A stretch of DNA of 64,000 bases, from the NCBI RefSeq assembly GCF_030177895.1, contig NZ_CP123448.1, forward strand, positions 620,001-684,000. The letters run 5' to 3'. Every line of letters starts with the position of its first letter. Position 1 is the stretch's first letter. The translations under genes and the position numbers were made by a program. Source of the DNA: Kingella negevensis. Lineage in GTDB: Bacteria > Pseudomonadota > Gammaproteobacteria > Burkholderiales > Neisseriaceae. A model generated the notes under the pieces. It had not been told where the DNA came from and searched no databases. It worked only from the letters and a program-made list of their open reading frames with translations. Shown here one piece after another: positions 53,898-63,089 of the stretch.

Positions 53898-54551
53898 ATG
53901 AAATTATATATTTATGACCATTGCCCATTCTGCATTCGCGCCCGCATGATTTTGGGCTTGCGCGACGTGCCGCTAGAAAACATCGTGTTGCTGAACGATG
54001 ACGAAGACACGCCTATCGGTTTAATCGGAGCAAAACAAGTGCCGATTTTGCAAAAACCAGACGGTTCACACATGGGCGAAAGTTTAGACATCGTGCGCTA
54101 TATCGATGAATTTTCAGGCTGCGAAACACGTTTAAACGAGACCATTCGCCCAGAAATCCAAGCATGGTTTGACCGTTTTATGGCATATGGCAATCATCTA
54201 ATTCAGCCGCGCGATATTCAAATTGGTTTGCCTGAATTTGCTACGCCCGAAGCGATTGCTTATTTCCAAAAGAAAAAAGAAAGCATGCTGGGCAGCTTTG
54301 AGCAAAACCTTACCGAAACCAGCAAATATTTGGCACAAGCGGAACAAGAATTGGCGCAATTGGATACGTTGGTGAAAAGTTCAGGCTGCCTGAATGGTGA
54401 AAACCTGAGCATGGAAGATATTATTATTTTCCCATTGCTGCGTAATTTGAGTATTGTGAAAGGTATTCAATATCCGCAAAATGTGTTGGCTTATGTACAA
54501 ACAATGGCAGAAAAAGCCAAAATTGATACTTATTTTGACCGCGCGATTTAA
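53898..54551 (+). CDS. grxB: Glutaredoxin 2
   Basis: An N-terminal thioredoxin-fold domain with the redox pair C9-P-F-C12 (YDHCPFCIRARM) is joined to an all-helical GST-like C-terminal domain, the layout of E. coli Grx2. It reduces protein-glutathione mixed disulfides. The cis-proline is in KQVPILQKPDG. At 217 residues it is full length. An in-frame uptake sequence reads as FSGCETR. It stands alone. Confidence 0.92.
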   Translation: MKLYIYDHCPFCIRARMILGLRDVPLENIVLLNDDEDTPIGLIGAKQVPILQKPDGSHMGESLDIVRYIDEFSGCETRLNETIRPEIQAWFDRFMAYGNHLIQPRDIQIGLPEFATPEAIAYFQKKKESMLGSFEQNLTETSKYLAQAEQELAQLDTLVKSSGCLNGENLSMEDIIIFPLLRNLSIVKGIQYPQNVLAYVQTMAEKAKIDTYFDRAI

Positions 54552-54560
54552 GCCCTAAAA

Positions 54561-54596
54561 AAAAGCAGCCTGAAAAGTTTTCAGGCTGCTTTTTTA
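54561..54596. terminator. Bidirectional uptake-sequence terminator
   Basis: AAAAGCAGCCTGAAAA and TTTTCAGGCTGCTTTTTT form a long stem with A- and T-runs, between convergent grxB and the 62-residue gene. Confidence 0.75.
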
Positions 54597-54601
54597 TGAG
54601 A

Positions 54602-54790
54602 TTAACACCCCAAGCGTGGCGTACCCAAACGTTCACGAACGCGCTTCGTATCTTTTTCACGAATCAACTCAGCTAAGTTCAACATTCGTTCAACCAACTT
54701 TTCATCTTGCTCTGCGTTAGCTTGCGCCGTGATTAACATTGCCGCCAGTTGCATGGCTTGAAATTTGTCTAATGATTGACTATCTTGCAT
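54602..54790 (-). CDS. Small acidic-helical protein of unknown function
   Basis: The 62 residues are charged and helical (MQDSQSLDKFQAMQLAAMLI, then EKLVERMLNLAELIREKDTK) with a Cys-terminated basic tail. No signal or membrane segment is present. A ribosome site (GAAAGGGG) precedes the ATG. It lies between uptake-sequence hairpins downstream of the division cluster. No family recognised, but length, ribosome site and isolation by terminators support a real gene. Confidence 0.6.
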   Translation of the reverse strand: MQDSQSLDKFQAMQLAAMLITAQANAEQDEKLVERMLNLAELIREKDTKRVRERLGTPRLGC

Positions 54791-54838
54791 GATAAAGCCC
54801 CTTTCTGTGGGAAATGTAAAAAATCGATTAAAGCAATA

Positions 54839-54873
54839 AACGCAGCCTGAAAGAATTTTTCAGGCTGCGTTTT
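54839..54873 (-). terminator. Uptake-sequence terminator after ftsZ
   Basis: AACGCAGCCTGAAA and TTTTCAGGCTGCGTTTT form a hairpin just past the ftsZ stop, the end of the division cluster. Confidence 0.75.
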
Positions 54874-54877
54874 GTTA

Positions 54878-56047
54878 TTATTCTAAATGACCTTGACGGC
54901 GCAATACTGCAGGCGTTTCAAAATCATCAATCACAGATTGGCTTGAGAAGTCAGCCGCAACCAAGTTCGCAGAACGTGCGCTGCGACCTGAACGAATGAC
55001 GCTGTTTACTTTGTTGGCAACGGCAGGGTCTGCCACAGGGCGTGTGCTGCTGCCCATTTGCGCGAAAGTTGGCTCATTTTCTTTCAAACCAGTTGCGATG
55101 ATTGTGATGCGAATCGCATCTTCAGGCATGCTTTCATCTTCTGCGGTACCAAATTTCAATTCAGCATCAGGCGAAGCATATTCGCTCACCACAGCCATGA
55201 TTTCTTCGTATTCGTCCAAAATGAAGCAATCTGGCGCAGTGGTGATGTTTACCAACACACCACGCGCACCGCTCAAGCTCACATCGTCCAACAATGGGCT
55301 AGAAATCGCTTGTTCCACGGCGATACGAGCGCGGTCGCTGCCTTTAGATTCGCCGATACCCATCATCGCCATGCCTGTGATGCTCATCATGTTTTTCACA
55401 TCGGCAAAGTCCAAGTTAATCAAACCTGGGCAAGTAACGATTTCTGAAATGCCTGCCACGCCGTTACGCAACACGTTGTTTGCTGCACGGAAAGCTTCTT
55501 TCACGGTTACGCCTTTGCCCAATGCTGCCAATAATTTATCATTTGGCACCACAATCAATGAATCCACTTGTTGTTTCAAGTGGTTAATCCCTTGTTGCGC
55601 CACGATGCCGCGTTTACCTTCGTGTTTGAATGGACGCGTTACCACTGCAACAGTCAAAATACCCATTTCTTTGGCGATTTCTGCAATCACGGGCGCAGCG
55701 CCGGTGCCGGTGCCGCCACCCATACCTGTCGTGATAAACAACATATCTGCGCCTTTAACCGCAGAAGCAATCGCTTCACGGTCTTCCAAAGCGGCATCAC
55801 GACCCACATCTGGATTAGCACCTGCACCTAAACCACGCGTTAAACTTGCGCCCAGTTGGATTTTGCTTTTGGCTGAATTGTTTTGCAATGATTGCGCGTC
55901 TGTGTTTGCGCTGATGTATTCCACGCCATGAATTGGGTTGTCAATCATGTTGTTAATGGCATTGCAACCACCACCGCCAACACCAATGACTTTAATCACT
56001 GCTGGGCCAGTTGAATTATCTACAAAGTTATAAACGGGATTGTCCAT
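54878..56047 (-). CDS. ftsZ: Cell division protein FtsZ
   Basis: This tubulin-like GTPase forms the division ring. The GTP-binding signature is GMGGGTGTGAAPVIAEIAKE, with N-terminal VGGGGCNAINNM and the synergy-loop residues NLDFADVKNMM. A variable linker (about 320-370) leads to the conserved C-terminal tail (DDFETPAVLRRQGHLE) that binds FtsA and ZipA. At 389 residues it is typical. It is the last gene of murC-ddlB-ftsQ-ftsA-ftsZ, with a 92-bp gap from ftsA that may hold an extra promoter. Confidence 0.98.
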   Translation of the reverse strand: MDNPVYNFVDNSTGPAVIKVIGVGGGGCNAINNMIDNPIHGVEYISANTDAQSLQNNSAKSKIQLGASLTRGLGAGANPDVGRDAALEDREAIASAVKGADMLFITTGMGGGTGTGAAPVIAEIAKEMGILTVAVVTRPFKHEGKRGIVAQQGINHLKQQVDSLIVVPNDKLLAALGKGVTVKEAFRAANNVLRNGVAGISEIVTCPGLINLDFADVKNMMSITGMAMMGIGESKGSDRARIAVEQAISSPLLDDVSLSGARGVLVNITTAPDCFILDEYEEIMAVVSEYASPDAELKFGTAEDESMPEDAIRITIIATGLKENEPTFAQMGSSTRPVADPAVANKVNSVIRSGRSARSANLVAADFSSQSVIDDFETPAVLRRQGHLE

Positions 56048-56139
56048 CTTTGGGGCTCCTCACTTTCCCGTTTGGAAAGTGTCATCAATAAAAAAGGGGT
56101 TAAAGTGGTTTCAGGCTGCTTATTTTCAGGCTGACTGAA

Positions 56140-57528
56140 TTACAGATTGTTTTTCATCCAACGCGTTGCACGAGTCCAAAGACTTGGTTTGCGTGGATTG
56201 GGTTCGGGTAAATCCAAACCGATACCATCATCAATATTTTCGACATCATTGATATTATTGATGAGGTCGTCATTAGGGGTTTCAATCGGTGCTGGACGCG
56301 ATTTATTGGCTACTGGTTTACTTGGCATAGCACTATTTGCGGGTACTTTACGATTTTGTATGCCCGCACTCAAACCGCTCAATTTCGCACGTTTTTTCGC
56401 GGCATACAATAAACCAATCACTGTCGCATAACGCGGATTGCGCAAACGCTCTGACAAACTGCCTGCTTCTTGTGGTACGCCCACACGTGCTGGCAAATTG
56501 AACACATCTTCAGCCAATTCCACCACGCCGCGCAATAATGAAGCACCGCCAGTCAATACGATACCTGAAGTCAAAACTTCTTCAGGAAAACCCGCACGGC
56601 GTAATTCGTTCAGCGTCAGTTCCAAAATTTCTTCTACACGCGGGCCAATCACGCTGGCTAATGTGCGGCGAGAAATTTGGCGCGGCAATCTATCGCCCAC
56701 ACTTGGTACTTCCACCATTTCATCTAAGCCGTCCAAATTTTCCAAAGCTGCGCCGTGGAAAATTTTAATGCGTTCAGCTGCACTATATGGGGTACGCAAT
56801 GCTTGCGCCAAATCGCGTGTAATCAAATCGCCCGCAATCGGGATAACTGCGGTGTGGCGAATCGCACCATTGGTATAAACAGCGATGTCTGTTGTGCCAC
56901 CACCAATGTCAATCACACAAACGCCCAGTTCTTTTTCATCTTCTGTTAAAACAGCGTCTGCGCTGACTAACGGTTGCAGCATGATTTCATCTACTTGCAA
57001 CTGGCAGCGTTCAATGCATTTTTGAATATTTTGCAACGCGGTTACTGCACCCGTGATGATATGCACGCGCGTATCCAAACGCACGCCACTCATACCAATC
57101 GGTTCGCGCACCCCTGGTTGGTTATCAATAATGTATTCTTGAACAACAGTGTGCAAAATTTGATGGTCTGGCGGAATGTTTACCGCTTTTGCCGTGTCTT
57201 TTGCACGGTCAATGTCCACCTTGCTCACTTCGCCGTCTTTAATTTTGACTACGCCTTGAGAATTCAGGCTGCGAATATGGTTGCCAGAAATGCCCGTGGT
57301 TACACTACGAATTTTACATTCAGCCATGCGTTCAGCTTCGGTCATCGCTTGCATAATTGCCTGAGCGGTGGCATCAATATTGGTTACCATGCCCGCTTTT
57401 AAGCCGCGAGATTCTGATAAACCCATGCCCACAATGTTGATTTCATCATCAACCACTTCGCCAATCAACGCAATTACTTTTGATGTGCCTACGTCCAACG
57501 CACTGACGTATTGCTTATTTTCAGCCAT
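56140..57528 (-). CDS. ftsA: Cell division protein FtsA
   Basis: This actin-like ATPase tethers FtsZ to the membrane. Phosphate loops are ALDVGTSKVIALIGEV at the start and CVIDIGGGTTDIAVY and GIVLTGGASLLRGV further on. A linker rich in Asn and Asp leads to the C-terminal amphipathic helix SLWTRATRWMKNNL, which inserts in the membrane. The 462 residues are somewhat longer than in E. coli because of that linker. It lies 24 bp after ftsQ. Confidence 0.97.
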   Translation of the reverse strand: MAENKQYVSALDVGTSKVIALIGEVVDDEINIVGMGLSESRGLKAGMVTNIDATAQAIMQAMTEAERMAECKIRSVTTGISGNHIRSLNSQGVVKIKDGEVSKVDIDRAKDTAKAVNIPPDHQILHTVVQEYIIDNQPGVREPIGMSGVRLDTRVHIITGAVTALQNIQKCIERCQLQVDEIMLQPLVSADAVLTEDEKELGVCVIDIGGGTTDIAVYTNGAIRHTAVIPIAGDLITRDLAQALRTPYSAAERIKIFHGAALENLDGLDEMVEVPSVGDRLPRQISRRTLASVIGPRVEEILELTLNELRRAGFPEEVLTSGIVLTGGASLLRGVVELAEDVFNLPARVGVPQEAGSLSERLRNPRYATVIGLLYAAKKRAKLSGLSAGIQNRKVPANSAMPSKPVANKSRPAPIETPNDDLINNINDVENIDDGIGLDLPEPNPRKPSLWTRATRWMKNNL

Positions 57529-57552
57529 ATTATTTTTTCCAATAAAACAATC

Positions 57553-58338
57553 TTATTTTTTGGTCGTTTTCTTTGATTTTGCCGATTTTTCAGGCTGCTT
57601 TTCTTGCGGCTGCGTTTGTTTTTGCTCCGCTTCTTCAGGTTCTGGCAGATTTTCACTCAGTCGCACCGCAAATGCATCTGGATAGCGCATATCCACATAA
57701 TCCACATTATTCGCTTGCCATGCCAATTTGCTTGGATAATATTCCACAAAACGCGCCATTCTGGTGTGCGTATTTTGCGTACCCAAGCGCAGTTCAATGC
57801 CGTTATCCAGCATCATTGACCAAGCCGCACGAGAACTATATTGTAAACGCAGAATCTTCAAACGCAAAGGCTTTAATTGTTCATTCAACAATCTATATTG
57901 TTCCAACATCATCGGCAATTCGGTTACATCACCATCAAATTCAGGCAGCTCTTCATTATATGCAGCCTGAAAAATTTGCCCTTCTGCCGTAATCAACCCA
58001 GCTTGATAACCTTCGCGCACCCAGCGAGCCACTGGCTCATACTCTTCCACCGTGATTTTAATCACCGAAGGCGGGATTCTATCCACGCGAGCATGCTTCA
58101 CCCAGTTCACACTTTCCGCTGCACGTTGCGCATCATGCACGTTCACACGAAAGAAACTTCCTGTTAGATACGGACGGACGGATTCAAACACGCGCCGTTT
58201 GCTTGCATGTTTGAGTTGGTCGCCGCCATTTTCCGCCACAATATTGATTGCGCCAATCTGAAAATACGAAGAACGCGGCAACCAAAAAATCCCCGTCAGC
58301 AATATCAGCAACAGACTCAGGTAAAACACAATTTTCAC
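57553..58338 (-). CDS. ftsQ: Cell division protein FtsQ
   Basis: This bitopic divisome protein connects early and late division proteins. It begins almost directly with its membrane segment (VFYLSLLLILLTGIF), so the cytoplasmic tail is very short. The POTRA domain follows (FQIGAINIVAENGGDQLKHA, about 28-95), then the beta domain with PPSVIKITVEEYEPVARW. A Lys/Gln-rich tail ends the protein. The start is GTG at 58338, preceded by AGGTG. The gap to ddlB is 10 bp. Confidence 0.94.
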   Translation of the reverse strand: MKIVFYLSLLLILLTGIFWLPRSSYFQIGAINIVAENGGDQLKHASKRRVFESVRPYLTGSFFRVNVHDAQRAAESVNWVKHARVDRIPPSVIKITVEEYEPVARWVREGYQAGLITAEGQIFQAAYNEELPEFDGDVTELPMMLEQYRLLNEQLKPLRLKILRLQYSSRAAWSMMLDNGIELRLGTQNTHTRMARFVEYYPSKLAWQANNVDYVDMRYPDAFAVRLSENLPEPEEAEQKQTQPQEKQPEKSAKSKKTTKK

Positions 58339-58348
58339 GTTTCACCTA

Positions 58349-59269
58349 TTATTTATTGAACGCATTTTGCAAAATAGAAACGCATAAATCACCAAATTCT
58401 ATGCCCATTTGTTTCGCTGCTTTTGGGATTAAGCTGTGGCTAGTCATCCCTGGTAACGTGTTCACTTCCAAAATATACAATTTGCCATCTGCGTCTTTCA
58501 AAAAGTCCACGCGACCGCAAGTGTTGCCACCACCAATCGCCACAAACGCTTTCACCGCCAACTCGCGCATTAACGCTTCGTCTGCTTTGCTCAAATCAGA
58601 TGGGCACATGTAAACCGTGTCATCACGCAAATATTTGGCTTCCCAATCGTAAAAATCATTTTTCGGGATAATGCGGATAGTCGGCAACGCAGTTTGATTA
58701 AACACGCCGCAAGTGTATTCGCCGCCCGACATGAATTGTTCTGCCAAAATTTCGCCGTGCAAGTTTTGGTCGCGCAACTGCTGATAAACTTGCGCCAATT
58801 CGCCTTTTTGCGTGATTTTGTAGACGCCTACGCTACTGCCTTCTGCCGCAGGTTTCACAAACATCGGCAAACCCAACAACGCTTCAACTGCCGCAAAATC
58901 GCTGTCATCATGCAGCACTACAAACGGCGGAATTGGCAAACCCAACGCTGCCCAAATCAATTTGCAGCGATATTTGTCCATGCCCAACGCAGATGCCAAC
59001 ACGCCACAACCTGTGTACAGAATACCCAACGCTTCCAACGCGCCTTGCACCGTACCGTCTTCGCCATAAGTGCCATGCAAAATATTGAACGCAGCCTGAA
59101 AACCTTGAGTTTTTAATTCAGATAACGGCGTTTCTTTCGGGTCAAACGCGTGCGCGTCCACACCTTTTTCACGCAACGCTTTCAAAATCGCGTTACCGCT
59201 GGTTAAAGAAATTTCACGTTCTGAAGAAAATCCGCCCATCAACACGGCGACTTTACCAAAGTTTTGCAT
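58349..59269 (-). CDS. ddlB: D-alanine--D-alanine ligase
   Basis: This ATP-grasp enzyme makes the D-Ala-D-Ala dipeptide of peptidoglycan. Visible motifs are VLMGGFSSEREISL, LHGTYGEDGTVQGALEALGI, MFVKPAAEGSSVGVYK and the C-terminal LEVNTLPGMTSHSLIP. At 306 residues it is typical of the division-cluster DdlB. It lies between murC and ftsQ in the usual order. Confidence 0.97.
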   Translation of the reverse strand: MQNFGKVAVLMGGFSSEREISLTSGNAILKALREKGVDAHAFDPKETPLSELKTQGFQAAFNILHGTYGEDGTVQGALEALGILYTGCGVLASALGMDKYRCKLIWAALGLPIPPFVVLHDDSDFAAVEALLGLPMFVKPAAEGSSVGVYKITQKGELAQVYQQLRDQNLHGEILAEQFMSGGEYTCGVFNQTALPTIRIIPKNDFYDWEAKYLRDDTVYMCPSDLSKADEALMRELAVKAFVAIGGGNTCGRVDFLKDADGKLYILEVNTLPGMTSHSLIPKAAKQMGIEFGDLCVSILQNAFNK

Positions 59270-59298
59270 AATAACTGCTTTCTATTTAATGGCTTATG

Positions 59299-59372
59299 GC
59301 AGCCTGAAAAACAATCTTTCAGGCTGCCGAAAAAATACACAAAAAGCTGCCTGAAATTTTTTTCAGGCTGCC
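59299..59372. repeat. Cluster of four uptake sequences between murC and ddlB
   Basis: GGCAGCCTGAAA (59299-59310) and TTTCAGGCTGCC (59317-59328) form a hairpin. A further inverted set, GCTGCCTGAAA and TTTTTCAGGCTGCC, follows at 59345-59372. The 110-bp gap is made almost wholly of these. It could attenuate transcription between murC and ddlB. Confidence 0.6.
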
Positions 59373-59379
59373 AACAATT

Positions 59380-60786
59380 TTATTTTGCGGTGGTTGCGTC
59401 CACCAAGGCTTGCGCCGTGCGATTGATACTTCCTGCACCCATCGTCAGCAACACATCGCCATCTTGCAACACGTTTAACAGCGTTTCAGGCAGTGCGCTC
59501 ACATCAGCGCAGTAAATCGGCTCAAGTTTGCCATGCACGCGAATGGCGCGAGTTAAAGCACGGCTATCCGCCGCCACAATCGGTTCTTCGCCTGCTGCAT
59601 ACACATCAGTCAGCACCAAGCTATCCACCGTTCCCAGAATTTTCACAAAATCTTCAAACAAATCGCGTGTTCGCGTGTAACGGTGCGGCTGGAACGCCAG
59701 CACCAAGCGATTATTCGGGAACGCGCCACGCGCTGCTGCCAAAGTCGCTTGCATTTCAACGGGATGATGACCGTAATCGTCAATCACACGCGCTGTGCCA
59801 CCATTTGGCAATGGAATGTCGCCATAGCTTTGAAAACGGCGACCGACACCCGCAAAGCCCAATAAACCAGCCTGAATCGCTTCAACTGAAATCTTGCATT
59901 CCAACGCCACGCCAATACTTGCCAATGCGTTCAGCACATTGTGTCGCCCTGGTAAATTCAGCACCACATCAAATTCCAACACTTCTTCGCCGCGACGTGC
60001 GTGAACCGTAAACGCCATTTGTGCGCCGCGCGTTTGCACGTTGGTTGCCCAAATATCGGCGGTTTCATCATCAATCGCGTAAGTGGCGAATGGTTTTTTG
60101 ATTTTTGGCAGAATGGCGCGAACATGGTCGTTGTCCACACACAAAAAGGCTTTTCCATAAAACGGCATACGATGAACGAAGTCCACAAACGCTTGGTGTA
60201 GTTTTTCCACGTTGTGGTCGTAAGTGTCCATGTGGTCTTCGTCGATATTGGTAATCACGGTAATCACAGGCGACAGATACAAGAAAGACGCGTCGCTTTC
60301 ATCAGCTTCCGCTACCAACCATGAACCTTTGCCCAATTTTGCGTTTGTGCCTGCTGCGGTTAATTTGCCGCCAATCACAAACGTTGGGTCTAAACCACCT
60401 GCGCCCAAAATAGACGCGGTTAAGCTAGTTGTGGTGGTTTTGCCGTGCGTGCCAGCAATCGCAATGCCTTCGCGCAATCGCATCAATTCTGCCAACATCA
60501 TGGCGCGTGGAATCACGGGAATGTGCTGTTCAATCGCTGCTAACACTTCGGGATTATCGTGTTTCACGGCGGTAGAAGTAACGACTACTTCTGCGCCGTC
60601 AATGTGTTCTGCGGTATGCCCTGGGAAAACTCGAATCCCCAAGCTGCTCAAATAACGTGTGGTTGCGCTTTGCGCTTGGTCAGAACCCGATACATTAAAG
60701 CCAAGATTGTGTAAAACTTCGGCAATGCCGCACATACCTGTGCCGCCAATTCCGACAAAATGGATATTTTTTACTCTATTTTTCAT
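59380..60786 (-). CDS. murC: UDP-N-acetylmuramate--L-alanine ligase
   Basis: This ATP-dependent ligase adds L-alanine to UDP-MurNAc, the first step of the stem peptide. Motifs are [20 protein letters not shown] at the N-terminus, the P-loop [27 protein letters not shown] and [16 protein letters not shown]. At 468 residues it is full length. murG and ftsW, which usually precede it, are absent here: upstream on the same strand are nudB and a mechanosensitive channel. Confidence 0.97.
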   Translation of the reverse strand: MKNRVKNIHFVGIGGTGMCGIAEVLHNLGFNVSGSDQAQSATTRYLSSLGIRVFPGHTAEHIDGAEVVVTSTAVKHDNPEVLAAIEQHIPVIPRAMMLAELMRLREGIAIAGTHGKTTTTSLTASILGAGGLDPTFVIGGKLTAAGTNAKLGKGSWLVAEADESDASFLYLSPVITVITNIDEDHMDTYDHNVEKLHQAFVDFVHRMPFYGKAFLCVDNDHVRAILPKIKKPFATYAIDDETADIWATNVQTRGAQMAFTVHARRGEEVLEFDVVLNLPGRHNVLNALASIGVALECKISVEAIQAGLLGFAGVGRRFQSYGDIPLPNGGTARVIDDYGHHPVEMQATLAAARGAFPNNRLVLAFQPHRYTRTRDLFEDFVKILGTVDSLVLTDVYAAGEEPIVAADSRALTRAIRVHGKLEPIYCADVSALPETLLNVLQDGDVLLTMGAGSINRTAQALVDATTAK

Positions 60787-60987
60787 GAAAAACTTGCTTT
60801 CGTAATTAAAACTAGGTTACTGACCAAAAGGCGTTATTTTAAAGGTGTTAAGCGCGTTTAGCTATGTTTTTTTAGATTTTTTTCAGGCTGCAAACGGTTC
60901 ACAATCCAAACGCAGCCTGAAAAATATTTCTATTGTTGATTGAGTTTACATTAAAACAAACAAAAACAAATAATTAACCGCCCTACC

Positions 60988-61434
60988 CTACTTTTCAGGC
61001 TGCGACCATTGCAAAATAATTTCCCGATTAGACAGCGAAAACACTTTCTCAGCCGCCGCGTTGGCAGGTAGCCATTCACATTCACTGTGTTCACTCAACA
61101 CAATCTCGCAGCCTGAATCAATTTGCGCGGAAAACCAATGCTCCGTATTACGCGTAACGCCATCCGCATAACGATGTCGCCAATGCGCGTAAATTTCGTA
61201 TTCCGTGCAAAAATGCCAATCGCGCAACGCGTTTTCAGGCAGCAAAATCCCCGTTTCTTCATGCACTTCGCGTAACGCAGCCTGAAAAGGCGGTTCGTCC
61301 CAACTGTCCAAACTACCTGTTACAGATTGCCAAAATCCAGTTGGCTGCAAACGATTGAGCAGCAAGACTTCGCCGCGCTCGTTGTGCAACAAAACCAACA
61401 CAGAAATGGGGATTTTTTTGTTTTCAGGCTGCAT
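60988..61434 (-). CDS. nudB: Dihydroneopterin triphosphate diphosphatase (Nudix)
   Basis: This Nudix hydrolase removes pyrophosphate from dihydroneopterin triphosphate in folate synthesis. The Nudix box reads GSLDSWDEPPFQAALREVHE then ETGI. The N-terminal RLQPTGFWQSVTGS and the EWLPANAA region fit NudB. The first codons MQPENK are an uptake sequence: the ATG itself lies inside ATGCAGCCTGAAAAC. It starts immediately at the end of the upstream channel gene, whose TAA directly abuts its ATG. Confidence 0.88.
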   Translation of the reverse strand: MQPENKKIPISVLVLLHNERGEVLLLNRLQPTGFWQSVTGSLDSWDEPPFQAALREVHEETGILLPENALRDWHFCTEYEIYAHWRHRYADGVTRNTEHWFSAQIDSGCEIVLSEHSECEWLPANAAAEKVFSLSNREIILQWSQPEK

Positions 61435-62838
61435 TTAATCATCGTCCTCTAAAGGCTCTTGCGATTTTGTGTCTTGCTCGGCGCGGATTTTGGCTTTGAG
61501 CAACGCCATGTCGCTGGGCGATTGTTCATCATTCAAAATACGGACTTCGCGCTGTGGATAAGGGAACTCAATCCCCTCTTCATTAAAGCGTCGCCAAATC
61601 GTCAGCAAAATGGCTGAGAACAAGCCTGCAAAACCGTTTTCAGGGTCGCTTACCCAAAAGCCGACACGCAAATCAATGCCATTTTCGCCAAAATTGGTTA
61701 AAACCGCAGACGGCGAAGGGTCTTTTCCCACGCGTTCTTGCTCCGTCGCCGCTTCCTGCAAAATCCGCAACGCCAGCGTTAAATCGGTGTGATACGCCAC
61801 TTGAATATCCAGCGATTGATACAAGGCTTTGCCTGTGTACGATTCGTTAATCACGGTGCTGGTTACAAAAGTTTCATTTGGGATTAACGCTTCTTGCCCT
61901 GCCGAACTACGCAGCACCACAAAACGCGAAGTAATCTCCGTTACATAGCCTGTGAAATTGTTTACCGTCAAGCGGTCGCCAGGGCGGATAGAACGGTCTG
62001 CCAAAATAATGAAACCCGACACATAATTGCTGGCGATTTTCTGCAAACCAAAACCCAAGCCCACACCCAAAGCACCACCAAACACGGAAAGCACCGTCAA
62101 ATCAATGCCCACCAACGGCAGCGCAATCAGCACAGACAGCATCATCAGCAGCGTTTTAATCACTTTGGACAGCACAATCCGCAAATTCACATCTAAGCGC
62201 GTGGACGACATGATTTGCGCGTTAATCCATCGTGCCAACCACATCATAAACATCATCACAATGCCAACCCAAATCAAGCCAGTCAGCAAAGTAAACAGAT
62301 TTAAGCGGCTTTTGCCAATCGTGAACTCAAGCGAGCGCATCCAGTTGATAATCAAATCATCAATGCCCGATATCCACAGCACAAAATACAGCCACAACGC
62401 CGTTGCTGCCTTGCGTTCCAGCGAATCACTCCAAGTGGTTTTCGGTAACACGGTATGCAACAACGCCAAGCAGAAACGAATCATCACCATCCAATGCGCC
62501 GCCAACACCAGCAAGCGCAGCCACACGCCTGTTTGCCCAAGCACGCGCCACAGCAACAACGCCACCACGCTGAACATGAGCATAATCACAGGGAAAATCA
62601 CGCGCCTTAAGCTGTGTCTAATTGGGCGGAATTTGATGTTTTTGATGCGCTGCGACTTTTCCGCTTGTTTCGCAATAAAAAACGATGCTGCCATAATCGC
62701 CAACACCAAACCCAATTCCACCCAACCTTCAGGCTGTCTGAAACTACGTTCTAGCAAACGCGCAGTAAATTCTTTCGGGGCAAACAGATGCAACGTGTTA
62801 AAAAAATCGTTCCAATCAATTGGTTTCAGTTCAATCAT
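61435..62838 (-). CDS. MscS-family mechanosensitive ion channel
   Basis: Several membrane segments (about residues 41-55, 76-95, 105-130, 180-205 and 230-265) precede the conserved pore helix and beta domain: LSVFGGALGVGLGFGLQKIA, NYVSGFIILADRSIRPGDR and EALIPNETFVTSTVINES. The protein is longer than E. coli MscS (286 residues) by extra N-terminal helices, like the mid-size members of the family. It releases solutes on osmotic down-shock. It overlaps nothing but abuts nudB. Confidence 0.88.
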   Translation of the reverse strand: MIELKPIDWNDFFNTLHLFAPKEFTARLLERSFRQPEGWVELGLVLAIMAASFFIAKQAEKSQRIKNIKFRPIRHSLRRVIFPVIMLMFSVVALLLWRVLGQTGVWLRLLVLAAHWMVMIRFCLALLHTVLPKTTWSDSLERKAATALWLYFVLWISGIDDLIINWMRSLEFTIGKSRLNLFTLLTGLIWVGIVMMFMMWLARWINAQIMSSTRLDVNLRIVLSKVIKTLLMMLSVLIALPLVGIDLTVLSVFGGALGVGLGFGLQKIASNYVSGFIILADRSIRPGDRLTVNNFTGYVTEITSRFVVLRSSAGQEALIPNETFVTSTVINESYTGKALYQSLDIQVAYHTDLTLALRILQEAATEQERVGKDPSPSAVLTNFGENGIDLRVGFWVSDPENGFAGLFSAILLTIWRRFNEEGIEFPYPQREVRILNDEQSPSDMALLKAKIRAEQDTKSQEPLEDDD

Positions 62839-62888
62839 TTTAAAAATAGCTCATTTGAAAACGCTGTATTATATCGCAGCCTGAAAAC

Positions 62889-62934
62889 TATGGATAAACT
62901 TGCCCACAAAATCTGTGGATAATCTTGTGGAGAA
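62889..62934. promoter_or_regulatory. Cluster of DnaA-box-like sites
   Basis: TGTGGATAA at 62914-62922 is a perfect DnaA box on the minus strand (TTATCCACA). TATGGATAA (62889-62897) differs from it by one base, and TGTGGAGAA (62926-62934) is weaker. They lie in the 251-bp gap between the divergent channel and proS genes. No other origin hallmark is seen, so the cluster may regulate transcription or bind DnaA for titration. Confidence 0.4.
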
Positions 62935-63008
62935 CTACCGTTTTGCACAAAAAAACAGTTTGCGCTGCAAGACCTACCTAAACCTGCCTAAATTTTAAGC
63001 AATAAACA

Positions 63009-63033
63009 CAGCCTGAAAAATCTTTCAGGCTGC
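63009..63033. repeat. Inverted uptake-sequence pair ahead of proS
   Basis: CAGCCTGAAA and TTTCAGGCTG form a compact hairpin about 56 bp before the proS start codon. Confidence 0.55.
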
Positions 63034-63089
63034 GTGAAAACTGCTACAATTCTACCTTTCGTTACACAATTCAAAACAAAGTTTACAAA

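Noticed and set aside
54996..55931. 311-codon open frame on the plus strand
   Set aside because: It lies wholly antisense to ftsZ, has low-complexity composition typical of a shadow frame, and matches no family.
62027..62884. 285-codon open frame on the plus strand
   Set aside because: It is antisense to the mechanosensitive channel gene, and its composition (Asn, Ser and Ile runs) mirrors membrane codons.
62889..62934. Main chromosomal replication origin
   Set aside because: Only one perfect DnaA box, no AT-rich unwinding repeats, and no dnaA, dnaN, gyrB, gidA or parAB nearby.
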